From the NCBI RefSeq assembly GCF_003944755.1, contig NZ_RWGU01000044.1:62001-126000 (forward strand): 64,000 nucleotides of DNA, in the 5' to 3' direction. This DNA comes from Rhodovulum robiginosum. Lineage in GTDB: Bacteria; Pseudomonadota; Alphaproteobacteria; Rhodobacterales; Rhodobacteraceae. The notes beneath the pieces were generated by a model. That model was not told the DNA's origin. It was given only the letters and a program-made list of their open reading frames with translations, and searched no databases. Every line of letters begins with the position of its first letter. The stretch's first letter is position 1. Position numbers and translations under genes: made by a program. Positions 47,072 to 55,153 of the stretch are shown piece after piece.

Positions 47072-47611
47072 TCAGCCGAGTTTCTTCAGATAGGTCCAGG
47101 TCGCGACCTTGGCGTTGCGCGACACCGAATACGCCTCGGCGTCGCCGATATATTCGAACCCCGCATTGGTCAGCACGCGGGCCGAGCCGGGGTTGTCCTG
47201 AAACACCTCGGCAAAGACCGTCTTGTCGCCGTGCGGGTTGGCCTCCAGGATCGCGGTCACCGCCTCCGAGGCGATGCCGGTGTTCCAAAAGGCCGGCGCC
47301 ACCCAATAGCCGATCTCGGACTGGGCGCGTTCCATGCGGTCCAGGGCAACCACGCCCAGCACTTCCGACAGACCCTGCGCGGCCCCGTCCATGACCCAGA
47401 CATCCTCGCTGCGCTTGGCGTCGAGGGCGCGGTCGATGAACGCCTCGATCGCGCCGGGCGGCATCGGGTGCGGGATCGACCGGGTAAAGCGCGCCACCCG
47501 CAGATCGCCCGCGTAAAGCGCCAGCAGCCCGGCATCCGAGCTGCGCAACGGGCGCAGCGTGAACCGTTCGGCCTCGATCACGGGCTGGGTGACGATCGAT
47601 TGCAGGGTCAT
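47072..47611 (-). CDS. GNAT N-acetyltransferase (RimJ/RimL-like), second copy
   Basis: A 179-residue paralogue-type acetyltransferase. It shows the N-terminal substrate region FTLRPLRSSDAGLLALYAGD, the acetyl-CoA loop in IGYWVAPAFWNTGIASEA, and the VFQDNPGSARVLTNAGFEYI segment. GGAGGAAAGG directly precedes its ATG. Substrate unknown. It is four bases upstream of the first GNAT gene and preceded by a 420-base gap, so transcription of the GNAT-obgE-proB unit probably starts in that gap. Confidence 0.85.
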   Translation of the reverse strand: MTLQSIVTQPVIEAERFTLRPLRSSDAGLLALYAGDLRVARFTRSIPHPMPPGAIEAFIDRALDAKRSEDVWVMDGAAQGLSEVLGVVALDRMERAQSEIGYWVAPAFWNTGIASEAVTAILEANPHGDKTVFAEVFQDNPGSARVLTNAGFEYIGDAEAYSVSRNAKVATWTYLKKLG

Positions 47612-48032
47612 GCCTTTCCTCCTCCGAAAAGCGCGCGGGCGATGCTGGCGGGCATTCAGCCGGCCAGGGCCCCCATCAATTCTTTGTCAAACGGCCGGCG
47701 CGCGGCCGTCTTTGCTATCTGCTTTCCCCCGCCGGTCCCGGCCGCGCGCACCGACGACCGAAGGACCGATAAAAAGATGGCCATCGTCACCTTGGCCTGC
47801 AAGGACGGCGCACAAGGTGCGACAAAACCGGCCAACCCGGGCGCCGCGCCCCGCAACCGCCCCGACACCGCAGCTCCGGCGGTGTCGGGGCCGCGGCCCG
47901 GGCCGGCGGAGACCCATGTGAAAGAACCTGTCTCGACGCCCATCCCGGGGGCCTTTCAATGCTTGAAACGAAAATGGGGGACCGGCGCCTTGCCGATCCC
48001 CCACCTGAAATGCCGTGTCCTGAGGTTTCGGC
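47612..48032. other. Gap between rpmA and the GNAT-obgE unit, with a perfect hairpin
   Basis: The region has the rpmA terminator at one end and, in the middle, a perfect 12-bp inverted repeat CCCCGACACCGC / GCGGTGTCGGGG (47860-47890, loop AGCTCCG). No T-run flanks it on either strand. The rest, presumably including the promoter for the GNAT-obgE-proB genes, shows no motif I can name, and the short ORFs there are not protein-like. Confidence 0.5.
47971..48003 (-). terminator. Intrinsic terminator of rplU-rpmA
   Basis: GGGGGATCGGC / GCCGGTCCCCC stem with loop AAGGC, followed on the minus strand by ATTTTCGTTTC, about 30 bases after the rpmA stop. Confidence 0.85.
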
Positions 48033-48302
48033 TTACTCGGCGGCCTCCGCTACCGGGAGGACCGAAATAAAGGTGCGGCCCTTGAGGCCCTTGTGAAAGG
48101 TCACGGCGCCTTCGCAGGTCGCAAAGATCGTGTGATCCTTGCCCATGCCCACGCCTTCGCCCGGCCAGAACTTGGTGCCGCGCTGACGCACGATGATGTT
48201 GCCGGCGATCGCGGCCTGCCCGCCGTAGAGCTTCACGCCCAGACGGCGGCCGGCAGAGTCGCGGCCGTTGCGGGAGGAACCGCCTGCTTTCTTGTGTGCC
48301 AT
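48033..48302 (-). CDS. rpmA: 50S ribosomal protein L27
   Basis: Ribosomal protein bL27, 89 residues, starting [20 protein letters not shown], whose flexible N-terminus reaches the peptidyl-transferase centre. [20 protein letters not shown] is the standard core. It follows rplU by 21 bases and ends the operon at a strong terminator. Confidence 0.98.
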   Translation of the reverse strand: MAHKKAGGSSRNGRDSAGRRLGVKLYGGQAAIAGNIIVRQRGTKFWPGEGVGMGKDHTIFATCEGAVTFHKGLKGRTFISVLPVAEAAE

Positions 48303-48323
48303 AGCTCGTTACTCCTCTGTCGC

Positions 48324-48689
48324 TCAGGCGTCCGCCGGGGCCGTGGCGGCCCCCAGGGCGGGCTTGACGCCGGACTTGTCGGCGCCCTTTTCCAGAATGT
48401 CGGTCACCCGCACGAGGGTGAGTTGCTGACGGTGGCCGCGCGTGCGCTGCGAGCCGTGCTTGCGGCGGCGCTTGACGAAGTTGATGACCTTGTCGCCCTT
48501 GATCTGGTCGACCACCTCGGCCTGGACCGCGGCACCGGCGACGGTCGGCGTGCCGATCTTGCTGCCGACCATCAGGATTTCGTTGAACTGCACGGTTTCA
48601 CCGGCATCGGCCGCAAGCTTTTCCACGCGCAGCATGTCGCCGGCCTGGACCTTGTATTGCTTGCCACCGGTCTTGAGGACCGCAAACAT
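48324..48689 (-). CDS. rplU: 50S ribosomal protein L21
   Basis: Ribosomal protein bL21, 121 residues, with MFAVLKTGGKQYKVQAGD at the start and the KRRRKHGSQRTRGHRQQLT RNA-binding stretch. The C-terminus carries an alanine-rich extension (GVKPALGAATAPADA) beyond the minimal family length, common in alphaproteobacteria. The ATG at 48689 is the conserved start; the open frame continues upstream without homology. Confidence 0.97.
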   Translation of the reverse strand: MFAVLKTGGKQYKVQAGDMLRVEKLAADAGETVQFNEILMVGSKIGTPTVAGAAVQAEVVDQIKGDKVINFVKRRRKHGSQRTRGHRQQLTLVRVTDILEKGADKSGVKPALGAATAPADA

Positions 48690-48828
48690 GGCCTGTTTCC
48701 CTTCGCTTCCGCGTCCTGTGGCCCCGCCTCGCGGCGGCGTTTCTGCCGGATGGCGCCCTCGGACAGCGCGCCCCTGAAAAGGCGTCAATGTCAGATACCC
48801 ACGCGGGCCTCGGCCCGATGGAGCCGCG

Positions 48829-48857
48829 CTTATCCCGGATCGGCCGCGTCAAGTCAA
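48829..48857 (-). promoter_or_regulatory. Promoter of rplU-rpmA
   Basis: On the minus strand TTGACT (48857-48852) and GATAAG (48834-48829) are 17 bases apart, leaving a leader of about 130 nt before rplU. The -35 box abuts the end of the DUF2059 gene. Confidence 0.6.
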
Positions 48858-48861
48858 GGGG

Positions 48862-49695
48862 TCAGATATCCTGCCCGCCGGTGAACCGCGCCGCGGCCAG
48901 CCCCAGCGCGCGCGAGATGTCGCGGAACATCACGTCGAAGCCGGCAAACAGCGCCGCGTTCAGCTCTTGCCCCGCCTCGCTGCGGGAAAAATCGATATAG
49001 GCGCGCAGCTCGTCGTCGCTGAGCGGCGCGTAGGCCATGGCGAGAAACGCGAACAGCCATTCGCGCGTTTCGGCCCTGATCTGCGGCTCCTGCGACCAGG
49101 TCTCGCGCAGCATCTGGTCTTCCGTCACCTCCATCGACAGCCCGCCGCCATCGGCGAGCCCGGTGAAAAAGGCGTAGTTGGAGTTCAGCGCCCCGGCCAC
49201 GTTCTGCTCGATCAGGTCGTTGGCCTCGACGAATTCCTCGATCAGCGCGAGGCGCGGATCGTCGTCGGCGATCATCTCTTCCAGCCGCGCGACGCTTTCG
49301 GCCTCGACCTCGGGGTCGAGCTGCGCCCGCCGGGCCGAGGTTTCCAGCGCGATCAGGCGCGCGCCCAGCGGGCCGGTAAAGAACTCGACCATCGGCGTCA
49401 GGTCTTCGCCCTCCAGCGCATTTTCCATCGCGCCGGTCAGCGTGTCCAGCATCCGCCCGCCGTCATAGATCTCGGCCACCTGCGCCGACCAGCGCGCGCC
49501 ACCGCGGCCGGAAAACATCTCGTCCTCGATATCGGTGCCGTAGGCGCGCCCCTCCTCTTGCATGATCTCCACGAGATCCGGCAGCGCCAGCGCCTCGACC
49601 AGGCGCGCCAACTCGGCGGAGGGCGCGGCGCGCAGCGGCCCCGCCAGCACAATGGCAAGGGGGAGCAGCAGGACGGGCAGGTAACGGCGCAGCAT
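48862..49695 (-). CDS. Exported DUF2059-domain protein
   Basis: A 277-residue protein with a clear Sec signal peptide (YLPVLLLPLAIVLAGPLRAA, cleavage near residue 23). The remainder is helical and acidic, with a C-terminal DUF2059-like segment (about 210-270, FLAMAYAPLSDDELRAYIDF then SRSEAGQELNAALF). An internal repeat-like helical region precedes it. Function unknown; periplasmic location is predicted. The gene ends just before the rplU promoter. Confidence 0.8.
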   Translation of the reverse strand: MLRRYLPVLLLPLAIVLAGPLRAAPSAELARLVEALALPDLVEIMQEEGRAYGTDIEDEMFSGRGGARWSAQVAEIYDGGRMLDTLTGAMENALEGEDLTPMVEFFTGPLGARLIALETSARRAQLDPEVEAESVARLEEMIADDDPRLALIEEFVEANDLIEQNVAGALNSNYAFFTGLADGGGLSMEVTEDQMLRETWSQEPQIRAETREWLFAFLAMAYAPLSDDELRAYIDFSRSEAGQELNAALFAGFDVMFRDISRALGLAAARFTGGQDI

Positions 49696-49850
49696 GGGCG
49701 AGCTCTCAGGCTAGAGGGGTTTAGTGAAAATCTAGTGGTTCGCGGCACCATTTCCAACCGCCGCACGCCGCACGGGCCACAGGCGAGAAAACCGCTTGCG
49801 CCGCACCGCGCTTGCCATTAGATCGACCTCCCACAAGGCCATGGCCCCGC

Positions 49851-49940
49851 GGAGAGGTGCCGGAGTGGTCGAACGGGGCGGTCTCGAAAACCGTTGAGCC
49901 TTCACGGGCTCCCAGGGTTCGAATCCCTGTCTCTCCGCCA
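49851..49940 (+). tRNA. tRNA-Ser (anticodon CGA)
   Basis: A 90-nt class II tRNA with a 7-bp acceptor stem (GGAGAGG / TCTCTCC, one G-T pair), an anticodon loop CTCGAAA giving CGA at 49885-49887, a variable arm of serine type, a T arm CAGGG-TTCGAAT-CCCTG and an encoded 3' CCA. It reads UCG codons. The segment just downstream (50.0-52.8 kb) looks foreign, and tRNA-Ser genes are common integration sites, but no duplicated 3' end of this tRNA was found. Confidence 0.96.
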
Positions 49941-50045
49941 ACGCGACTGGGATCCAACCCTCGGTGAACGGAGCGCGGTTCGTTTCCCACGCATTAACCA
50001 ATCCGCCGTAGGGTTCTCGCCACGCATTCAGTTATCGGTGGCATC

Positions 50046-51629
50046 ATGCAGAGCAGCTTCAGCCAGTTCCTTCGAACTGGAGGAAATGGCGAGTTTGTTC
50101 TGTCGCGCACGGCACGTGGCTGGGTCGGACGCCGTGTCGGCCTGTCGCTCAAGTCGGAGTTCCCCGGTTACGAGACCCTGCGAAGCGCGTTCGAGGGGCG
50201 GCTCGTCCGCGCGGTCGAGGACAACGCCACGACGATCCTCCGGGCGATCGGCAGTTCCTTCTCTCCACCGCTGACGGGCGCCGATCTAACCGACATGTCA
50301 AGTGCTCGCAGCGCAACGCTGGCGGAGTGGGACAGGCGGATGGAAACGATCTGGGCCGAGTGGCACTCGCATCCACAGCGCCTGCGCCCCATCCGTCAGT
50401 CTATGGAAGACGGTCTTCTGACCGGGTTTCGGGGTCTGGTCAACGAGCTGCGCCAACGCGCACTCGGGATCGAGCAGTATGTCTGGCGGTCTCGGGATGA
50501 TGCGCGCGTTCGCGACAGCCACGCCGATTTCGACGACAGGATCTTCGACTGGGACACGCCGCCCGAGGGAGGCCATCCGGGCCAAGAGTACAATTGCCGC
50601 TGCCATGCCGAACCGTTCCTGCCGGATGAGCCCGATTACGTTCCGGACACTGGCATCGCCTACACGGCCGCGCGCTTCGGTGCGGAGGTTGAAGGGACCG
50701 CAGAGGCCGGACGAGATTTCGGCGTCGGTCTCCTCGAAGCAATCTCCGACCTGCCCGGCCAGGTAAGGACGGCAGCCCGCTTCGCATGGCTCGTGGCGCG
50801 CGACGCGGCGGGCAACTTGTCCGTGGAGCAACGTGCCGAACTTGCAGAATTGCGACGGTCGCTCGATGATCACGTCCAGGAGATCGTCGAGTTCTGGCGC
50901 GACAGCCCGGGAATCGCGGCGGCGTTTCTGGAGTATGTCGCCGCCGTAAGGACACGCCCCGAACTGGCCGACGAGGCCTATCGCGCCGGGCTCGCGACGC
51001 GCGCACAGGTCGAGGCGGCGCATCGCGAACGCGCGTATCTCGAGACGGTGATCCTTCTCAACGTCGCACCGGGGGTCATGGCCGCGCGGCTGCTGCGGCG
51101 GCGCGGGCGCCGGGGCGACGGCGACCGGACGGACGATCTCGCCGACGCGTTGCTGGCCGAAGCCGCGCGCGCCCGACGCCACCCGGCGGATGTGGACTGG
51201 GACGCGATCGACAATCCCGGCATCGCATGGTCGGGCCCGATCACATCGCAAGGCGAGCCATGGGAGGACCTTCTGGAGGCCGGAGGTGACCATGGCCTGC
51301 GTTCGCCGCCGACGTTCCCAACGTTCGATTTCTTTGACTTCGATAGCCGTCTCGCGACGAGCGCCAAGACCCTCGACACCCGAGCGCCCACCTATGCAGA
51401 TCGCCCGAGCCGCATCTTTGGCAGGCTGCGGGACTACATCGACCGGATCGAGCGGTTCGAACAGGGCAGCAGCGGCGTCTTCCGGATACGGCCGGGCCAG
51501 ATCGAACGGCGCCGGCTGGAACTGGCGGTGCCATTCGACACGACACCTGAACAGGCAATACAAATTCAACGCGCCATCGACTATGCTATCGATCGCGGGA
51601 TCGAGGTGAACGTGAGGTTCGTGCAATGA
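50046..51629 (+). CDS. MuF-domain polymorphic toxin with CdiA-CT-like endonuclease C-terminus
   Basis: A 527-residue two-part protein. Residues about 90-195 are a phage Mu gpF/SPP1 gp7 minor-head domain: QYVWRSRDDARVRDSHADFD followed by the HPGQEYNCRCHAEPF end, with the conserved Trp147, Arg156, His159 and CRC184-186. A helical linker (200-385) leads to a C-terminal region with GEPWEDLLEAGG, TFDFFDFDSRLATSAKTLDT and AVPFDTTPEQAIQIQRAIDY. This resembles CdiA-type Zn-dependent DNase toxins of PD-(D/E)xK type, with Glu407, the FDFFDFD aspartates and Lys441 as candidate catalytic residues. The stop overlaps the next start (ATGA). No other phage head genes are nearby. Activity is inferred. Confidence 0.8.
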   Translation: MQSSFSQFLRTGGNGEFVLSRTARGWVGRRVGLSLKSEFPGYETLRSAFEGRLVRAVEDNATTILRAIGSSFSPPLTGADLTDMSSARSATLAEWDRRMETIWAEWHSHPQRLRPIRQSMEDGLLTGFRGLVNELRQRALGIEQYVWRSRDDARVRDSHADFDDRIFDWDTPPEGGHPGQEYNCRCHAEPFLPDEPDYVPDTGIAYTAARFGAEVEGTAEAGRDFGVGLLEAISDLPGQVRTAARFAWLVARDAAGNLSVEQRAELAELRRSLDDHVQEIVEFWRDSPGIAAAFLEYVAAVRTRPELADEAYRAGLATRAQVEAAHRERAYLETVILLNVAPGVMAARLLRRRGRRGDGDRTDDLADALLAEAARARRHPADVDWDAIDNPGIAWSGPITSQGEPWEDLLEAGGDHGLRSPPTFPTFDFFDFDSRLATSAKTLDTRAPTYADRPSRIFGRLRDYIDRIERFEQGSSGVFRIRPGQIERRRLELAVPFDTTPEQAIQIQRAIDYAIDRGIEVNVRFVQ

Positions 51630-52189
51630 GCTTTGAAAAAGCGCTGGCTCAGATGAAAGCTCAGAATGCGCGGAAGCCGAAGCCGCCCCCCCCGCCGCCG
51701 CCCGCTGAAAGCAGAGAGGCGACCGTCGAGGCCTATCGACAGTTCACGCATGTGTTCTCGCAGGCTGTTTACAGTGCGGCGGTTGGCGACCCCAAGGGCT
51801 ATGCGGCGTTTCTCGATGCAGAACCTGCGCGCGAGGATCTCGGTAGGGCGTTGCATGATGCGCTTGCCGCGAGCCGCTTCATCACCCCCGACCATCCCGA
51901 ATGGGACACCGTTATGCGCCCGCCGACCGCAGACGAGATCAAGGCGCGGGAAGACGACCTGAAACGCCGCGCCGGTGTGAAAACCAACAAGGCTCTCTAC
52001 AAAGGTGTGGGAAGTGTTGCAGTCACCCTACAGGATGGACAGATCGAACTGAGTCCTTTGCGCCACCGCGGCCGCGGAGCTTGGGAAGGGATCAGGGGAC
52101 ACGAGCCAAGACGGTTGCCGGCCTCTGTCTCAGACGCCGAGCTCGGCGACGCCGTAACTGCGGCCATCGAGATCAGCAGAAATTCGTAA
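51626..52189 (+). CDS. Candidate immunity protein for the MuF toxin (CdiI-like)
   Basis: A 187-residue protein translationally coupled to the toxin gene. The N-terminus has a proline run (KPKPPPPPPPAE) and a helical region. The C-terminal part (about 125-187: ALYKGVGSVAVTLQDGQIEL and then SVSDAELGDAVTAAIEIS) resembles immunity proteins of contact-dependent inhibition systems, where a strand pair and an 'ELG-AV--A' helix are conserved. By position and similarity it is proposed to bind and neutralise the upstream nuclease domain. The upstream half is unlike any family I know and may be lineage-specific. Confidence 0.7.
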   Translation: MSFEKALAQMKAQNARKPKPPPPPPPAESREATVEAYRQFTHVFSQAVYSAAVGDPKGYAAFLDAEPAREDLGRALHDALAASRFITPDHPEWDTVMRPPTADEIKAREDDLKRRAGVKTNKALYKGVGSVAVTLQDGQIELSPLRHRGRGAWEGIRGHEPRRLPASVSDAELGDAVTAAIEISRNS

Positions 52190-52297
52190 GACATTGATAA
52201 GAATATATATTGGTCCGCGGCGTTGATTGTCGGAAAGGTGGAGAACGTCCGATCCCGGTCCCGTCCTGTCCGCCATTTTCCACCTCTGCTTCCTGCA

Positions 52298-52738
52298 ATG
52301 AGTGGGCAGATGCACCCCCAACCTCCTACTTGCGATCAATACCTCGCTCGTGCGGAAGATTTCGTTCGGAATGCTGCGGTTGTTTGCAGCCAGCCACGTA
52401 GTGGGTGGTTGCCGTCCGCCTGTCTTCTCCTCGGCTTCGCTTGCGAACTGCTTGCCAAGCGTCGCCTTTTAAGAAGGGCATCACGAAGGAGCGACTTAGA
52501 ACTTCGCCGTAGGATCATGACATCTGGCAGATGTGGCGGTCGGAAACGACGCTGTTCGACGAAGCCCAGGACCTCGCCCGAGCCTATCTGCAACGCCCGA
52601 ACCCGAACCGCGCCGATACCGGCTTTGACTGGCCGCTTCGTCTTGAACATTGGCGAACGTCACTTTGCCGACCCGAAAGCGATGACGGTAATCCTTGGCG
52701 CGATCATCAAGCGAGACCGCAGCGCACCGAGTGGATGA
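52298..52738 (+). pseudogene. Frameshifted HEPN-like gene
   Basis: The frame from the ATG at 52298 reads a helical start, YLARAEDFVRNAAVV, then SACLLLGFACELLAKRRLL, which is like the opening of HEPN-domain proteins. Around 52475 continuity passes to the next frame (ITKERLRTSP, an amber codon, [19 protein letters not shown], then [10 protein letters not shown]), and after about 52645 it returns to the first frame ([20 protein letters not shown], stop at 52736). At least two frameshifts and one stop make it a broken gene. HEPN proteins are often RNases in defence or toxin systems. Its base composition is less GC-rich than that of flanking genes. Confidence 0.55.
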
Positions 52739-52812
52739 AAGCGCTTTGCGCTTGTGAGTCGATTTTCCAGCCACTACCCCAAAGGGACCCATCGCCTTTC
52801 AGGGAGGACGCG

Positions 52813-54174
52813 ATGACCCAGCAGGATCGGCCCGGCGGCCTGACCCGTGCCGCCAGCCCCGGCGGGCCGCACCGGGGCTACATGCCCGGCTTCGGCAACG
52901 ATTTCGAGACAGAGGCCCTGCCCGGCGCCCTGCCCCAGGGCATGAACAGCCCGCAGAAATGCGCCTACGGGCTTTACGGCGAACAGCTTTCGGGCACCGC
53001 CTTCACCGCGCCCAGCCACCAGAACGAGCGCACCTGGTGCTATCGCATCCGCCCCTCGGTCAAGCATTCGCGCCGCTATGCCGAGCTTGACCTTCCCTAC
53101 TGGCGCAGCGCCCCCGACATCAGGCCCGGCATCGTCAGCCTCGGCCAGTTCCGCTGGGACCCGGTGCCGATGGAGGACGCGCCGCTGACCTGGCTGACGG
53201 GCATGCGCACCATGACCACGGCAGGCGACGTCAACACCCAGACCGGCATGGCCGCGCATATCTACCTCGTCACCCGCTCGATGGAGGATGCCTATTTCTA
53301 CTCCGCCGACAGCGAGCTTCTGGTCGTGCCCCAAGAGGGGCGGCTGCGGTTTTGCACCGAGTTGGGGGTGATCGATGCGGGGCCGCAGGACATCGCCCTG
53401 ATCCCCCGCGGCATGGTCTACCGCGTCGAGGTGCTGGAGGGCCCCGCCCGCGGCTTTGTCTGCGAGAATTACGGGCAGAAGTTCGACCTGCCCGGGCGCG
53501 GGCCGATCGGCGCCAATTGCATGGCCAACCGCCGCGATTTCAAGACGCCCGTCGCGGCGTTCGAGGACCGCGAGGTGCCCTCGACCGTCACGGTCAAATG
53601 GGGCGGGCGGTTCTTCGTCACCGAGATCGGGCAAAGCCCGCTCGACGTGGTGGCGTGGCACGGCAATTACGCGCCCTGCAAGTATGATTTGTCGACCTAT
53701 TGCCCGGTCGGCGCGGTGCTGTTCGACCACCCCGACCCGTCGATCTTTACCGTGCTGACGGCACCCTCGGGCGTACCGGGCACCGCCAATATCGACTTCG
53801 TGCTGTTCCGCGAACGCTGGCTGGTGGCCGAAGGCACCTTTCGCCCGCCCTGGTACCACCGCAACGTCATGTCGGAGCTGATGGGCAACATCTACGGCCA
53901 GTACGATGCCAAGCCGCAGGGATTCGTCCCCGGCGGGATGAGCCTGCACAACATGATGCTGCCGCACGGCCCCGACCGCGAGGCGTTCGAGGGCGCGTCC
54001 AATGCCGAGCTGAACCCGCAAAAGCTCGACAACACGATGTCGTTCATGTTCGAGACGCGCTTTCCCCAGCATCTGACTGAATTCGCAGCGAAAGAGGCGC
54101 CCTTGCAGGATGACTACATCGACTGCTGGGATAGCCTGGAAAAGAAGTTCGACGGCACGCCGGGGGTGAAATGA
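52813..54174 (+). CDS. hmgA: Homogentisate 1,2-dioxygenase
   Basis: Iron enzyme that opens the ring of homogentisate in tyrosine and phenylalanine breakdown. The 453-residue protein has [20 protein letters not shown] at the start, [14 protein letters not shown], and the iron-ligand region [20 protein letters not shown] followed by [17 protein letters not shown] lies five bases before the ATG at 52813; the open frame further upstream belongs to the broken HEPN-like gene. It leads a three-gene catabolic operon. Confidence 0.96.
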   Translation: MTQQDRPGGLTRAASPGGPHRGYMPGFGNDFETEALPGALPQGMNSPQKCAYGLYGEQLSGTAFTAPSHQNERTWCYRIRPSVKHSRRYAELDLPYWRSAPDIRPGIVSLGQFRWDPVPMEDAPLTWLTGMRTMTTAGDVNTQTGMAAHIYLVTRSMEDAYFYSADSELLVVPQEGRLRFCTELGVIDAGPQDIALIPRGMVYRVEVLEGPARGFVCENYGQKFDLPGRGPIGANCMANRRDFKTPVAAFEDREVPSTVTVKWGGRFFVTEIGQSPLDVVAWHGNYAPCKYDLSTYCPVGAVLFDHPDPSIFTVLTAPSGVPGTANIDFVLFRERWLVAEGTFRPPWYHRNVMSELMGNIYGQYDAKPQGFVPGGMSLHNMMLPHGPDREAFEGASNAELNPQKLDNTMSFMFETRFPQHLTEFAAKEAPLQDDYIDCWDSLEKKFDGTPGVK

Positions 54175-54193
54175 CCGGGCCGGGTCCGATGCG

Positions 54194-55153
54194 ATGAAGG
54201 TCGCCACGCTGAACGACGGCACGCCCGACGGGCGGCTGGTGGCGGTCTCGGACGACCTGACGACCCAGCGCGCCTGCACCGAGCCGACGCTGCAGGCCGC
54301 GCTCGACAGCGACCGCCTCGTCCCGGCCTACGAGGAACGCCCCTTCGCGCCCGCGCTCTGCGCCGCGCCGCTGCCGCGGGCCTACCAGTTCCTCGACGGG
54401 TCGGCCTATGTCAACCACGTCGCCCTTGTCCGGCAGGCGCGCGGCGCCGCGATGCCAGGCCGGTTCTGGACCGACCCGCTGATGTACCAGGGCGCCTCTG
54501 ACGGGTGCCTCGGGCCGACCGAGGACATCGTGGCCGACCCCGCATGGGGCCCAGACTTCGAGGCCGAGATCGCGGTGATCACCGGGTATGTGCCCCAAGG
54601 CGCCAACCGGGATCAGGCTGCCGCTTCAATTCGTTACGTGATGCTCTGCAACGACATCTCGCTCAGGGCGCTCATCCCCGACGAGCTGGCCAAGGGCTTC
54701 GGCTTCGTCCAGTCGAAACCCGCCAGCGCGTTTTCCCCGGTCGCCGTCGCGGTCGATGCCTGCCCCGGCTGGCGCGACGGCAGGCTGCACGGCACGCTGT
54801 CGGTCGATCTGAACGGCGCCCCCTTCGGCCGGGTCGAGGCGGGCGAAGACATGACTTTCGGCTTTCCCGCGCTGATCGCCCATGCCGCCCGCACCCGCAG
54901 CCTGGCCCCCGGCACCATCGTCGGCTCGGGCACGGTGTCGAACCGGGGCGCGGATGGCGGGCCGGGCGCGCCCGTGGCCGATGGCGGGCGCGGCTATGCC
55001 TGCATCGCCGAACAGCGCATGGTAGAGACGATTCTGACCGGCGCGCCGCGCACGCCCTTCCTGTCGCCCGGCGACCGGGTGCGGATCTGGATGGACGACG
55101 CAGAGGGCCGCTCGATTTTCGGCACCCTGGACCAGGAGGTGAGAGCCCCATGA
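54194..55153 (+). CDS. Fumarylacetoacetate hydrolase-family protein
   Basis: A 319-residue FAH-fold hydrolase, by position the enzyme that splits fumarylacetoacetate into fumarate and acetoacetate at the end of the homogentisate pathway. The metal-binding core is visible: DFEAEIAVITG (acidic ligands), NDISLRALIPDELAKGFGF and the QSKPASAFSPV catalytic region. It is shorter than classical eukaryotic FAH (about 420) and of the bacterial short type. It overlaps the MBL gene (ATGA). Confidence 0.9.
   Translation: MKVATLNDGTPDGRLVAVSDDLTTQRACTEPTLQAALDSDRLVPAYEERPFAPALCAAPLPRAYQFLDGSAYVNHVALVRQARGAAMPGRFWTDPLMYQGASDGCLGPTEDIVADPAWGPDFEAEIAVITGYVPQGANRDQAAASIRYVMLCNDISLRALIPDELAKGFGFVQSKPASAFSPVAVAVDACPGWRDGRLHGTLSVDLNGAPFGRVEAGEDMTFGFPALIAHAARTRSLAPGTIVGSGTVSNRGADGGPGAPVADGGRGYACIAEQRMVETILTGAPRTPFLSPGDRVRIWMDDAEGRSIFGTLDQEVRAP

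Noticed and set aside
49918-52812. Search for an attachment-site duplication of the tRNA-Ser 3' end
   Set aside because: No second copy of the TTCGAATCCCTG-CTCTCC end was found up to hmgA, and no integrase is present, so integration at this tRNA is not claimed.
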